NCBI GenBank assembly: GCA_032433765.1
Contig: JAVIAB010000124.1
Span: forward strand, 94,019,345-94,083,344
Length of the DNA: 64,000 nucleotides
Direction of reading: 5' to 3'
Origin: Megaustenia siamemsis
Taxonomy: Eukaryota > Mollusca > Gastropoda > Stylommatophora > Ariophantidae
Made by a program: the position numbers and the translations under genes. Below the pieces are notes generated by a model that was given only the letters and a program-made list of their open reading frames with translations, made no database searches and was not told where the DNA came from. The first letter of the stretch is position 1; the number at the start of each line of letters is the position of its first letter. Shown one piece after another: positions 44,085 through 54,739 of the stretch.

Positions 44085-44240
44085 TAATTATGTCAAAACA
44101 CAAAGAGAGAAAATACTGAATAGCTTAGTGTCATGGCATGGAAAACGCTCAACAACAAAATTAATATGATGCACTGTAGATAGACGATTGTGGAAGGACA
44201 TGATCGCCTACGCCAACCGGTATGGCACGTGATGATGATG
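44085..44240 (+). pseudogene. LINE 3' tail (family DRRLWRDMI)
   Basis: QREKILNSLVSWHGK-like block with CTVDRRLWKDMIAYANRYGT then TGATGATGATG. Lies between ORF1 and ORF2 of Tx1 element A. Confidence 0.82.
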
Positions 44241-44374
44241 ATGTGTGAGCACGTGGGTGTATGTGAATGTGAGTGCAAGCCTGAGTGTACTAATGTTGTC
44301 CAAACTATTATTTTGATAAATACCTTTGCATTTATGTATATGAAAATAGTTTATTTATACAAATCATTCGGTAA

Positions 44375-46700
44375 ATGGCAGTAGCTATCATCATGTTTAC
44401 ATTAAATATTAGAGGTCTCAGGTCGAAATTAGATCACATCATAACACTCCTACACAAACACAAGCCAGACTTCATTCTACTACAGGAAACAAACATACAC
44501 ACAGACGACCTCGCATCACAACACGGCTGGGCTCGCGAAACTCGTGCTCCAGCCTAGCCACACTAAAAACAGGTTCCGGAGTTGCAATTCTACAAACATC
44601 AGACAGGGGGGCGATCGTTAGTACGGACAAGGACAGCGACGGTAAGACAGCTATAGTCCGAGTAAGAGACGACAACAAACACACACATACCATAGTTTGT
44701 ATACACGCACCAGCACAATACAAACAGCAACATATGTTTTATGACGAACTAGGGAGCCTGCTTGCAGGCTTATACAGGGGACGTAATATTATTTTAGGGG
44801 AAGACTTTGACTGCTTCCTGGCGCATATGGACATCGTGAGAGGAGATGACAGGAAGCAGATAAGGAGATGAAATAAAAGAAGGCAACCACCAACTGGATA
44901 TTTTCCAGACAATAATTGACAATCACGGTTTGACTGACGCGTACACGCACCCACATGACATGGACATCACACACAAAAATCACTCCCACAACAGGGCAAT
45001 ACTGTTAGACAGAGTTATATGTCCCGTTCACTCGCTTCATCAGCCATACCAGACATTATAGACACACTCCAGTTTACAGACCACAAGGCAGTCATCGCAA
45101 CCATTAACACGCACACACAAACACTCACATCAGGAGGTCAACTCACTGGAAATTCAACAACACCCTACTGCAGAACAAATCATATAAAGTACATATAACC
45201 CAAATTATCCATTTATACACTGACGACAAAGACATAGACGACGTACAGCAACACTGGGAACTCATGAAAAACACTATACGAGAAAGAACACCGATTCCAG
45301 CACTGCAGATAAACAAAGACAAACTAAGACATGAGAAATTGCTATAAGAAGCAATCACATTAACAAAACAAACAGACAGCCGTGCACCTAACATCCCCAC
45401 ACTAGAGGAGGAGTTGGAACAGCACATACATTTCAAATTCCAAAAAAAACAAATACAGTACAAGAAATGCAGAAGAACAAATCTTCGGGACCAGACGGCC
45501 TCACAATAGAATTCTTCCAACATTTCTTTCCTCTCTTAAGTCATCTTCTCCTCAGAAACACAGACTCATTCACAGAGAAACAGCTACCTATAAAGCCCAA
45601 ACATGTATTACATAGCATTGCTCCGTAAAGACAACACAGACAAATCGCTTCTTAAAAACTACATACCCATTTCACTACTTAACACAGACTACAAGATTTC
45701 AACAAAAGCACTAACAAACAAACTCTAACCTTTCATGACAACACTCGTTCATAAAGATTAACAGTGTAGTGTACAGGGTATAAACATCCACCAGCATACA
45801 CTTTATACGAGATATTATAACGTACACACTCATGACAAAGACAGCCAGTCTTCCATCCTATCTTTCGATCAAGACAAAGTAGCTCATTCCTAACCCCACA
45901 AAACGCTACTGAACTGCAACATAGGAGGACGCTTCAGACAGTGGATACACATTCTTTATTCTAGACCTGAAAGTAAAGTCCTAGTTGACCAATTATTTCA
46001 CAGAGATCTTCAAGTTAACCAGATCGGTTCTACAGGGGTCTTCCCTTTCTCCTCTACATTACGCTCTGACCCTAGAATCGCTCCTAGAGAGCATCAGACA
46101 AGACAGTTCCATAAAGGGCACATTCACACCAGGGAAAGGAGAGCAGGAATTGTTAGCCTATGCTAACGGTACTGTCCTCTTTTCATCAAACACTAGATCA
46201 ATAGACAAAAAAACACCTCATTAAAAGCATGCACCGCTACTAACGCTCTGAATCAAGAGAGGCCAAAAATACTTTCTCACAGACTACACCAGCACCTTCT
46301 CAAAACTTCACAATCCACACATCGCTCCCAAAGCAAGGTAAGTCACATACAAACTCATATGCAGCATGACACCCACAACAGAAAGAGAAGCTCACATATC
46401 AGGACAGACAGCCAAGTGCCAACTTTGCAGACGAAACATACAAGAAACGGAAGAGCACATATTCTACGAATGCAACACAATCATACCAGCAAAAACGACG
46501 TTACAACATGCACTAGAAACACACAGAAGGTAGACATATACAGATCTATCATGCTCAACACACTGCCAAAAACAACACAAGAATCCTACACTAAAGCACT
46601 AATTCTAATATCCGAATATAGAATTCTGTGCCTGCAGAAATGCTGGCGTTTTCCAATTCAACAACTTGTAATGCCAAGCTGTTTGTTCAGTTTTATAATA
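44375..46700 (+). pseudogene. Tx1-type LINE A, ORF2 (endonuclease and RT, internally deleted)
   Basis: Starts IIMFTLNIRGLRSKLDHI with KPDFILLQETNIH (endonuclease Asn and Glu), GSGVAILQTSD, IVCIHAPA and NIILGEDFDCFLA. After many lesions comes the RT entry KSSGPDGLTIEFFQHFFP, VLQGSSLSPLHYALTLESLL, and LLAYANGTVLFSS, where the YADD-type box reads YANG. A deletion near 46230 joins this to the C-terminal region (FSQTTPAPSQNF...), removing the RT thumb. The end matches the Tx1 copy C (LPKTTQESYTKALILISEYR). Clade assignment rests on these order and motif matches. Confidence 0.82.
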
Positions 46701-47404
46701 AAAAGTCAATGTTCATCTTTAAAATAACATAATTTAATTTGTGAGAATGAATGAATGAATTTCCACTATTCATTTAGAAAGACACATCTTTCAAGTCTTT
46801 CCTTTCCCTTGTTTGCTACATTTGTTGGTGACAAGCGGGAGGCGCCAGTCATCGATCAATTTTGATTTACAGACGCCTACGAGACGTCACACCTCCCAAA
46901 ATAAACTGTGACGTCACACTCCCCTTAAATAAACTGAGATGTCGGGGTGCTTTTGTCTTCATGTCGCCTCTGGTGCTCCTGGAAATCCTTGGTCGTGTGA
47001 TGTCATATCTTATTGACCTCTTAATTACATCTAAAATATATGTAACATCTTTCACTCCCATTATTGAATCATATAAATGTAATTATTGTTGTGTACTGTG
47101 ATGATTTTGAATTTGAAAATGAAATAAAGATTATTATTTTTTTTTAAAAACATAATGTGCTACATAAATCTAAAAATAACATACAAAAGTGAAGCCGTAC
47201 AGTCGTGATAATTGTGTTGACAGCTTTACACATTTAAGTCAGTTAAAATCACCGATGTTTACACAAACACGAGAATCTATAAGTATCGCTTTTTGTTGTA
47301 AACTAGTGAGACAATTTATCCACTCAAAGTTGAGAGCTATATTTGGGGTTTTCTCACTTTCATACCACGCATTTACATAGACGAACACATACATGAAAGA
47401 AACA
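46701..47404. other. Unannotated sequence
   Basis: No gene seen. A GAATGAAT run occurs at 46746 and a block with repeated TGACGTCAC-like words at 46870-46915. Function unknown. Confidence 0.45.
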
Positions 47405-48545
47405 ACTAGGTTAAACATAATATATACATAAATAAATACATACAACAAGGTAAAACATAATATATACATAAATAAATACATCATCTATCTATTGACCTTT
47501 CAAGCCGTTGCCGGCCCATAGGGCGTAGACCAAGATACACCTTCTCATATCTGAATTTTTGTTCTAGCAGTTTTCTTTTAAACATATTTTATCAAATCTC
47601 GCCATTTGTCTCTGTTCTGTGCAAGCAGCTCTATCTCATTGAGGGAGCCGAATCCTGTTGCTCTTGCCTCTCTCATCAATGTTCTTCTCAGTGTCTCCCT
47701 GGGTCTTCCTCTTTTTCTCTTACCTGTTGTTTCCCATATGCGGGCCTGCTTTGCTATTCGGTTATTGTCTCTTCTCATCACATGTCCAACATATGGCCAT
47801 CGTCTTTTCTTTATTACTGAAGATATTAGTGGTTTATTGGCGATTTCTCTAATTTCCTCGTTTGTTTTGAATTCGTTCCACGCTATGCGAAGTATTTTCC
47901 TTAGACATTTATTTTCGAAAGCGTTCAACTTTGTTTCTATATCTCTTGTTGTTTTCCAGCTTTCACACGCATACGTAAGGGTTGATAGTACATTTGATTT
48001 GAATATCCTAAGTTTTGTGTTTGTGCTGATTAGTTTTGATTTCCACAACTTTTCAAAGCTTCTGAAAGACATTGCTGCTTTAGCTATTCTGATTCTAATT
48101 TCTTTATTTGTATCCCCTTCTCGATCAATGTAACTTCCAAGATAGATAAAGTGATCGATCTCTTCTACTGGTTTGTTTTCCATGTATATTTTGTCATCTG
48201 TTGGAATTAAACTTTTCATGACTTTAGTCTTTTCATGATTGATCTCAAGCCCAATTTTGCTGGTTATTGCTGATAGTTCATTTGTGTTTTCCTGCATCAT
48301 TTTTATCTGACTGCTGATGAGGACCATGTCATCAGCAAAGTCGAGGTCCTCCAAATGGTCTCCTTGTATCCATTCGATGCCTTTATTGCCAGTGCAGCAT
48401 TTCTTCATTATGAAGTCCACAACAATTCCAAATTGTAATTCCAAATTCCAAAATATATTATGCTTTACCTTATTGTATATAAATAAATACATACAACAAG
48501 GTAAAACATAATATATACATAAATAAATACATACAATAAGGTAAT
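47405..48545. repeat. Short 38-bp repeat split by a LINE
   Basis: ACAAGGTAAAACATAATATA and TACATAAATAAATACAT occur about twice at 47405-47482 and about twice at 48470-48545, on each side of the LINE at 47490-48425. Confidence 0.8.
47490..48425 (-). pseudogene. 5'-truncated RTE-like LINE (family RDKWRDLI)
   Basis: One long minus-strand open frame encodes the second half of RT: VDFIMKKCCTGNKGIEWIQG, LDFADDMVLISS (catalytic FADD), GLEINHEKTKVMKS, YLGSYIDREGD, then the RT thumb and basic end RGRPRETLRRTLMREA and ELLAQNRDKWRDLIKYV. No lesions from 48425 to 47578 apart from truncation, so it is comparatively recent. The open frame continues upstream of 48425 into unrelated sequence and that part should not be read as the same protein. 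Confidence 0.88.
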
Positions 48546-48559
48546 AAGGTTTACAGCAG

Positions 48560-48930
48560 GTTTTAACGTTCAAAAGCATGTGAGAACACACTCGTGAGAC
48601 GATTATTATGTCGTACAGAGCGTTGGGGCGGTTATTATGTATGCTGTATGCGTCTCCTTCCACATCGTTCCTTGAGAGGAAGCAGTTGAAATCTCCCCCT
48701 AAGGATGGTCTTCTGTCCCGTGTATTTCCTCGTTAGTAGGAAGGAGAGGTCCTCATAGAATTATTGTTGTGCCGGTATTGGTGGTGAGTGGGTGTTGACC
48801 ATGGTGTATCGCTGTGCGACCTCTTTTATTTAGATGATGGTCGTTCTGTAACAGCATAGCGACATCAAGTAATGGTATAACAGTAGCGGAGTCAGTTGAG
48901 AATGGAATTTTCCTAAAGCATGGGAAAGCT
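48560..48930 (-). pseudogene. Possible Tx1/L1-type endonuclease relic
   Basis: Minus-strand pieces DVAMLLQNDHHLNKRGRTAI, then DHPXGEISTASSQGTM and DAYSIHNNRPNALYDII resemble, in order, the middle of an APE endonuclease. Weak. Confidence 0.3.
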
Positions 48931-49429
48931 GTTAATACAACAGTACGTGAATCGTGACACGTAGAGAATAGGTCGACTACAGGTAGACTAAATCCGTGAG
49001 ATTGAGGCCAAAAGTTCAAGGCTGAGTTGTCTGGAGACTTCGAAGGTTGGGCAAAGTTGAGTAGTGACGTGTTGTTTTTATAAATTAGAGACAAAGATAA
49101 TTCAGAGTGTCGAATTTTGATTGGTTGAGCGGGGGAGCTTGGGAGAATGAAACTGGAGTATTTAAACTTAAGCACATAGGATTTACAGGATTTAGACCAG
49201 ATCTAGAAAGAGTTTAGAGGTCTACGATCTAATATAGATATTTATCTACAACTTTGTTTTCTCAAAACTGTTGTTGTTTATCTTGGGAATACACACCACG
49301 CCTCCCAAGGTCTCGAGTAAAGGAGCCAAGTAAGTGTTTTCAATGCTATAATGATTTAGTTAATTTTTGTGCCAGAAATCGACTAGACGACTATTTTACA
49401 GAAACCCACAAGTGACACGATTTGTCCAA
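48931..49429. other. Unannotated sequence
   Basis: A TATTTAAAC motif near 49160 and an AT-rich tract follow. Nothing is assignable. Confidence 0.35.
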
Positions 49430-50740
49430 GAGTCTCAACCACGTGGCTGCCACTTCAGCTGAATTCACACGATACTTCCCACTCCACGATGTCGACCTCG
49501 AAGGTGGAAAGATTCACAGTAAGGGACTGTAGTAGCGGATATCAGCGGGCCAGAAGCCCATAAAATGACCCACTCAAATGACTCTTGATGTGTATATTGA
49601 TGAGGACAGTCGACCTCAGAAACAGAGGCGAGGCCACGCTGTACCGCTTTCCAAACCCCCGTAAGTAGTTGTTTTTTTTTTTTTACATTATCGGCAGCAG
49701 CCCACCTAACTCACTATAAAAAAAAATATATGACAAAGAACTCCACCTGAAGTCTCCACAAATCTCCATAAAGTTGCAACATATAGAGAAAGAGCATAGC
49801 ACTGGGCACATAAATTTGCTGCCGCCATCATTGCCACATAAAACAGTGGAAACCCCAGGGACTTCCACAGAGGCGTTGACCGGCAGAAAACACCGTCAGC
49901 TCAGACAAGTAATTGAGTCGCCTGAGCATAAGATTCAGGCACGTGGAGCACCAGACACAGACAGTGAAGACGATACACTGAAGGCTCCCGCTACTCATGG
50001 CCTGTTGTTGATTGACACAGATTGCTCCCGTCTTCAGCATGGATAAAAGTAACATCGCCACATAAAAAGAGCGAGGCGCAAAAGAACAGAACACATTAAT
50101 TAGATTTTAGATTATTCATTAGACTATACTAAACATAAATAAACCATATACATATACAATTCAGAATGTTTAATTTTAGTAGATTTGTTGACCATAGCTA
50201 ACATTAAGATTGTATCCATCAACATTAGGGGCATAAGGGCCAAAAACACTGCATATTTCACTAATACACCAGTACAAACCAGACTTCATTTTAGTGTAAG
50301 AAACGAACATACACACAGACTGCCACGCACAACAAATAACAACACAGTTAGGCCTAAAACATTCCTGTTTCAGCTTGGCGGTGCAACCTTAGGATCCGGT
50401 GTCGCTATACTCCAGACCTCCGACAAAGTGGATTCTTGGGAAGATGTGCAGGGACAGTGATGGCAGAACAGTCATAGTGCAAGCTAAAGACGACTAACAC
50501 ACATACATGATAGTTAACATTCATGCACCACCTCACCAACGAGATCAGCCCCATTTCTACGAACACCTAGTGAATCGACAGACAAATACGCAGGACAAGA
50601 CTTTATTCTCTATTAATGACATCCACATGTGGTTTGACAATAAGTCTCTGATACAATCAACAAGATCTAAGTTCTTTTATAAATCTGACATTACAATAAC
50701 GTTACGTGATGGAGTCTATCGGCGATGATTATCATAAGTA
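49430..50740 (+). pseudogene. Tx1-type LINE B, ORF1 end and endonuclease start
   Basis: 49774-50046 is an open, Thr/Ser-rich, charged stretch (TSTEALTGRKHRQLRQVIES) in the expected position of the ORF1 C-terminus. About 120 bp later comes the endonuclease start LLTIANIKIVSINIRGIRAK, then GGATLGSGVAILQTSDKV and MIVNIHAPPHQRDQPHFYEH, matching element A in order. It is cut off near 50700. Frameshifts throughout. Confidence 0.7.
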
Positions 50741-51089
50741 ACTTCGTGATCGTATTAATGTTCTTTGTCAATATATGCATATCATACTAACTTGAGAACT
50801 TTCTAAATTCAAAATGTGTGTAACAAAATCTCTAGACGACTGGTATAAAATGCCTGACTCTTAATTCTATCTTTTGCCTTGAGGCAGGTATCTAATCTCC
50901 TCTGCTCTCGTCTAACATTTATGTCTTATTTTTAATTTTTTTGAAAATAAACCTTAATTGTATCTTTAATTTCCATATTACAGTGCATGATAACATTCAT
51001 GAAAAACAAAATGGAATAGCTTCCCTCACATTCCATCCAGAACATTTCAAAGAAGAAAGAACATTTAGTATTTATCTCTTTCGTTCACA
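50741..51089. other. Unannotated AT-rich sequence
   Basis: No supported feature. Confidence 0.5.
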
Positions 51090-52030
51090 TACTTTCATGC
51101 TCAACAGTTAAACTTGTATATTTTAGTTCCACACGCAACGTTTACAAAAATAATGTACATTTTGTTATTGTTTATCTCTTTCATTCACATACTTTCATGC
51201 TCAACAGTTAAACTTGTATATTTTAGTTCCACACGCAACGTTTACAAAAACAATGTACATTTTGTTATTGTTTATCTCTTTCGTTCACATACTTTCATGC
51301 TCAACAGTTAAACTTGTATATTTTAGTTCCACACGCAACGTTTACAAAAATAATGTACATTTTGTTATTGTTTATCTCTTTCGTTCACATACTTTCATGC
51401 TCAACAGTTAAACTTGTATATTTTAGTTCCACACGCAACGTTTACAAAAATAATGTACATTTTGTTATTGTTTATCTCTTTCGTTCACATACTTTCATGC
51501 TCAACAGTTAAACTTGTATATTTTAGTTCCACACGCAACGTTTACAAAAATAATGTACATTTTGTTATTGTTTATCTCTTTCGTTCACATACTTTCATGC
51601 TCAACAGTAAATCTTGTTTATTTTAGTTCCACCCGCAACGTTTACAAAAATAATGTACATGTTTTTATTGTTTATCTCTTTCGTTTACATACGTTCATTC
51701 ACAACAGTAAATCTTGTTTATTTTAGTTCCACCCGCAAGGTTTATAAAAAATAATGTACATTTTTTTTTATTGTTTATCTCTTTCGTTCACATACGTTCA
51801 TTCACAACAGTAAATCTTGTTTATTTTAGTTCCACCCGCAAGGTTTATAAAAAATAATGTACATTTTTTTTATTGTTTATCTCTTTCGTTCACGTACGTT
51901 CATTCACAACAGTTAAACTTGTTTATTTTAGTTCCACCCACAACGTTTACAAAAATAATGTACATTTTGTTATTGTTTATCTCTTTCGTTCACGTACGTT
52001 CATTCACAACAGTAAACTTGTTTATTTTAA
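51090..52030. repeat. 100-bp tandem array
   Basis: Nine to ten copies of an exact 100-bp unit (TTTATCTCTTTCGTTCACAT, CATGCTCAACAGTTAAACTT, TTTTAGTTCCACACGCAACG). The first five copies are nearly identical; those after 51600 diverge (CATTCACAACAG variant) and have small indels in an A or T run. The right end merges into the 3' end of Tx1 copy C. Confidence 0.95.
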
Positions 52031-53355
52031 GATGGACATTGTTCTTTGTTTAAAATGTGTAGAAAAAGATGGGAATTAAAATTCTGACATTCGTACATTG
52101 CCTCATTCCTGCAGGCCCATATTGTATGTCTGTATTCTGATAGAAGTATAAGTAATTGTGTAAAGATATCTTGTGTTGTTGTTTTTGGCAGTGTGTTAAG
52201 CATAATAAATCTGTATGTGTCGACTTTTTGTGTTGTGTGTAATTTTAGTATCTGTTGCAGTGCCCTTCTCGCCGGTATGATTATACTGCATCTATAGAAT
52301 AGGTGCTCTTCTGTTTCTTGAATTTTTTGTCTGCAGAGGGGTGTCCGTCTTAATCTGTGGGTTGGTCTCGCTGTGGTGGGTGTCATGTTATATATGAGTC
52401 TATATGTGACCTCCCTCACTTTGGGGGCAATGTTTTGGATTGTGGAGGTTTGAGAAAATGCTGGTGTAGTCTGTGAGAAAGTACTTTTGGCCTCTCTTGA
52501 TTCTGTGATGTAGTGGAGGTGCCTGGGCTTTAATTAGGTGTTTGTAGATGTTGTTTGTCCCTTGGTGTAATAAACTGTCATGACCTTGGATGGCCTGTAG
52601 ACATGCTTGATTATATGTGGGTGTGGTGCCGAAATGGTGAGGCAATGTATTAAGTTTTCTGAATCTGGTTAATCTCAGTCCCATGTAGTAGTGAGCAAAG
52701 GTGTGGTTGTCTGGTTGTTTTATTATGCGACTTGTGTGATTTATTTTGAGAGCTTTTATTTTTGTAAGTATGTCCTGTTGTGAGATCCCTCCCTGTCTTT
52801 TGTGCTGTATCAGTGCATTTTGTTTTATGCTGTGCATTGTGTGGCCAGATACAAAGGTTCTTATCAGTTTGTTTATCTCTTTGATTGTTGATTGCGGTGG
52901 GTCGAAGACTGTGGCTGTATAAATCAATTTGGGGATGATGTATGTGTTGATTATGATGCTCCGGCCAATAATTGTTGTTTTGTATTTGTATCTCTGTAGT
53001 ATGTCTGTTGTCTTTGTGACTAGGTTCTGCCATATTGGTTTGTGTGTTTTATTTGGGTTGCATGGATATGTTATCCCGTATAGTTTTAAGTTGGTGACCG
53101 GTGTTAGAGCTGAGGGAAAGACCTCATTGCTCTTCCACCTGCCTATACCCATAATACAATATTTATGTATGTTTATTTGTGCCCCGCTGCCCTGCCCAAA
53201 CTCTAAATGTGCTGAGGTTGTCTATTGATCTAGTGGTTGATGGAAAGAAAACAGTGTCATCGGCGTAGGCTAACAGCTTCTGTTCTCCTTTCCCTGGTAT
53301 GAGTGTGCCTGCTATGGAGTTGTCTTGTCTAATGCTTTCTAAGAGTTGCTCTGTA
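52031..53355 (-). pseudogene. Tx1-type LINE C, RT and C-terminus
   Basis: From its truncated 5' end near 53355 the minus strand encodes LLESIRQDNSIAGTLIPGKG, LLAYADDTVF (intact YADD), MGIGRWKSNEVFPSALTPVT, YGITYPCN, IIGRSIIINTYIIPKLIYTA, then RQGGISQQDILTKIKALKIN (the Tx1/L1 G-G-x-x-x-x-D-I region) and a C-terminus with LCRQKIQETEEHLFYRCSII. One frameshift near 52410. The 3' end at 52031 matches that of element A. No poly-A. Confidence 0.85.
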
Positions 53356-54455
53356 ATCAGTACGTCTTCACACTGACCCGGTCAGTGAGACAAGGATGCT
53401 CCCTGTCACCACTACTCAACGTCCTAGCCATTGAGTCTCTGTTGGATAAAATCCGACAAGACGACACCATCAGAGGCACTTTCACACCAGGAGGTGGCGA
53501 CAAGAAATTGATAGTGTACGCCGATGACACAATTTTCTTCCCAAGGAACCCCGAATCAACGTGCCACATCATCAAAACGTTCATGGATTTCGGAACCGGA
53601 CGCGGAGCCAACATCAACGCCCAAATATCGTCCATCATGGGAATTGTCAGGTGGAAGAACAAAGTGGATTGCCACCGAGAAATGACCCCGGTCAAGGTCA
53701 TGAAAGTGTACGGCAGCATCTTCCATCAGCTCCCTGGAATACACAAACCCACATGGCGGACTTTAATCGCACAGATCGCCATTACACTCCAACGATACAA
53801 ACACAAAACGGTGACCATCTTCGGAAGTAGTGTTATAGTAAACACGTACATCATTCCTAAATTAATTTACACGGCCACAGTTTTTGATCCACCCCTTGAC
53901 GTCATTAAGGAAATCAACAAACAAATTCGAAAATTCGTGTTCCGGAACACAATTCACAAGATACAACACAAAATGCTCATCCAAGACAAACATGAAGAAG
54001 GAACTGCACTTCAGGACATCGCTATAAAAGTCAAAGCCCTCAGGATCAGCCATGTGGGTCGCATCATCCACCGTCCGGAACGCCCATTATATAATGACCT
54101 AAGATTATTAAAATACAAAAAAAAAAACTCAACAACGATAAGCGCATCACTTCAGGACAATGCCGTCCTTCTACAAGATCTGCGCCCAACCCTTGTAGCA
54201 AACGACCGCCTGATGCATCACAAAACACGAGACATCTACAAGCAGCTCGTCAAGCAGCAGGAACCTTCACTCCAAAGTAAAATCAAATGGAGCTACACCT
54301 ACTTAACACTACAAAACTGAGAACTTCAAAACCACTTTTAAAAACCTGCATCAAGCGTACATCAACCCAAGAGCCAAAGAGGTCACCTACAGGCTGATTT
54401 ATAACATGACACCAGTACAACCACACATAGACCGCCCATTGCCCATTGTAGCTTA
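53356..54455 (+). pseudogene. Tx1-type LINE D, RT fragment, head-to-head with C
   Basis: A nearly lesion-free plus-strand frame: FTLTRSVRQGCSLSPLLNVL, LIVYADDTIFFP (catalytic), GRGANINAQISSIMGIVRWK, VKVMKVYGSIFHQLPG, SSVIVNTYIIPKLIYTATVF, and TALQDIAIKVKALRISHVGR. It shifts frame near 54320, and its end (KEVTYRLIYNMTPVQP) lacks the Cys/His end seen in copy C. It starts at the same RT position where copy C is truncated. Sequence differences from C show it is a separate copy or subfamily. Confidence 0.85.
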
Positions 54456-54739
54456 TAAATAATTTAATTAATATTACTAACAATAGATAACACTAGATTA
54501 GAAAATGGTAGGGGACTAACATTAGAGAAATAAAGGCAGTGCCCAGGGAATCCACGATGATGTAAGAGTTTAAAGAAAATTACACTAGGGATCATATACG
54601 GCTCTAGCGCAGATCACGGGCATGTTTTTTTCAAGGTCTCCTGTTGCTGATTCCTTGTAGTGCAGGAGAAAAAGAATAAATCACTGAGTGGGAACAAAAA
54701 CAATATATTTACCTAGATGCAGATAGAAACCAGAGAATG

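Noticed and set aside
47578..48663. A 361-codon host protein
   Set aside because: Only the part below 48425 is LINE RT; the N-terminal 80 codons are unrelated AT-rich repeat and possible endonuclease relic that happen to be in frame.
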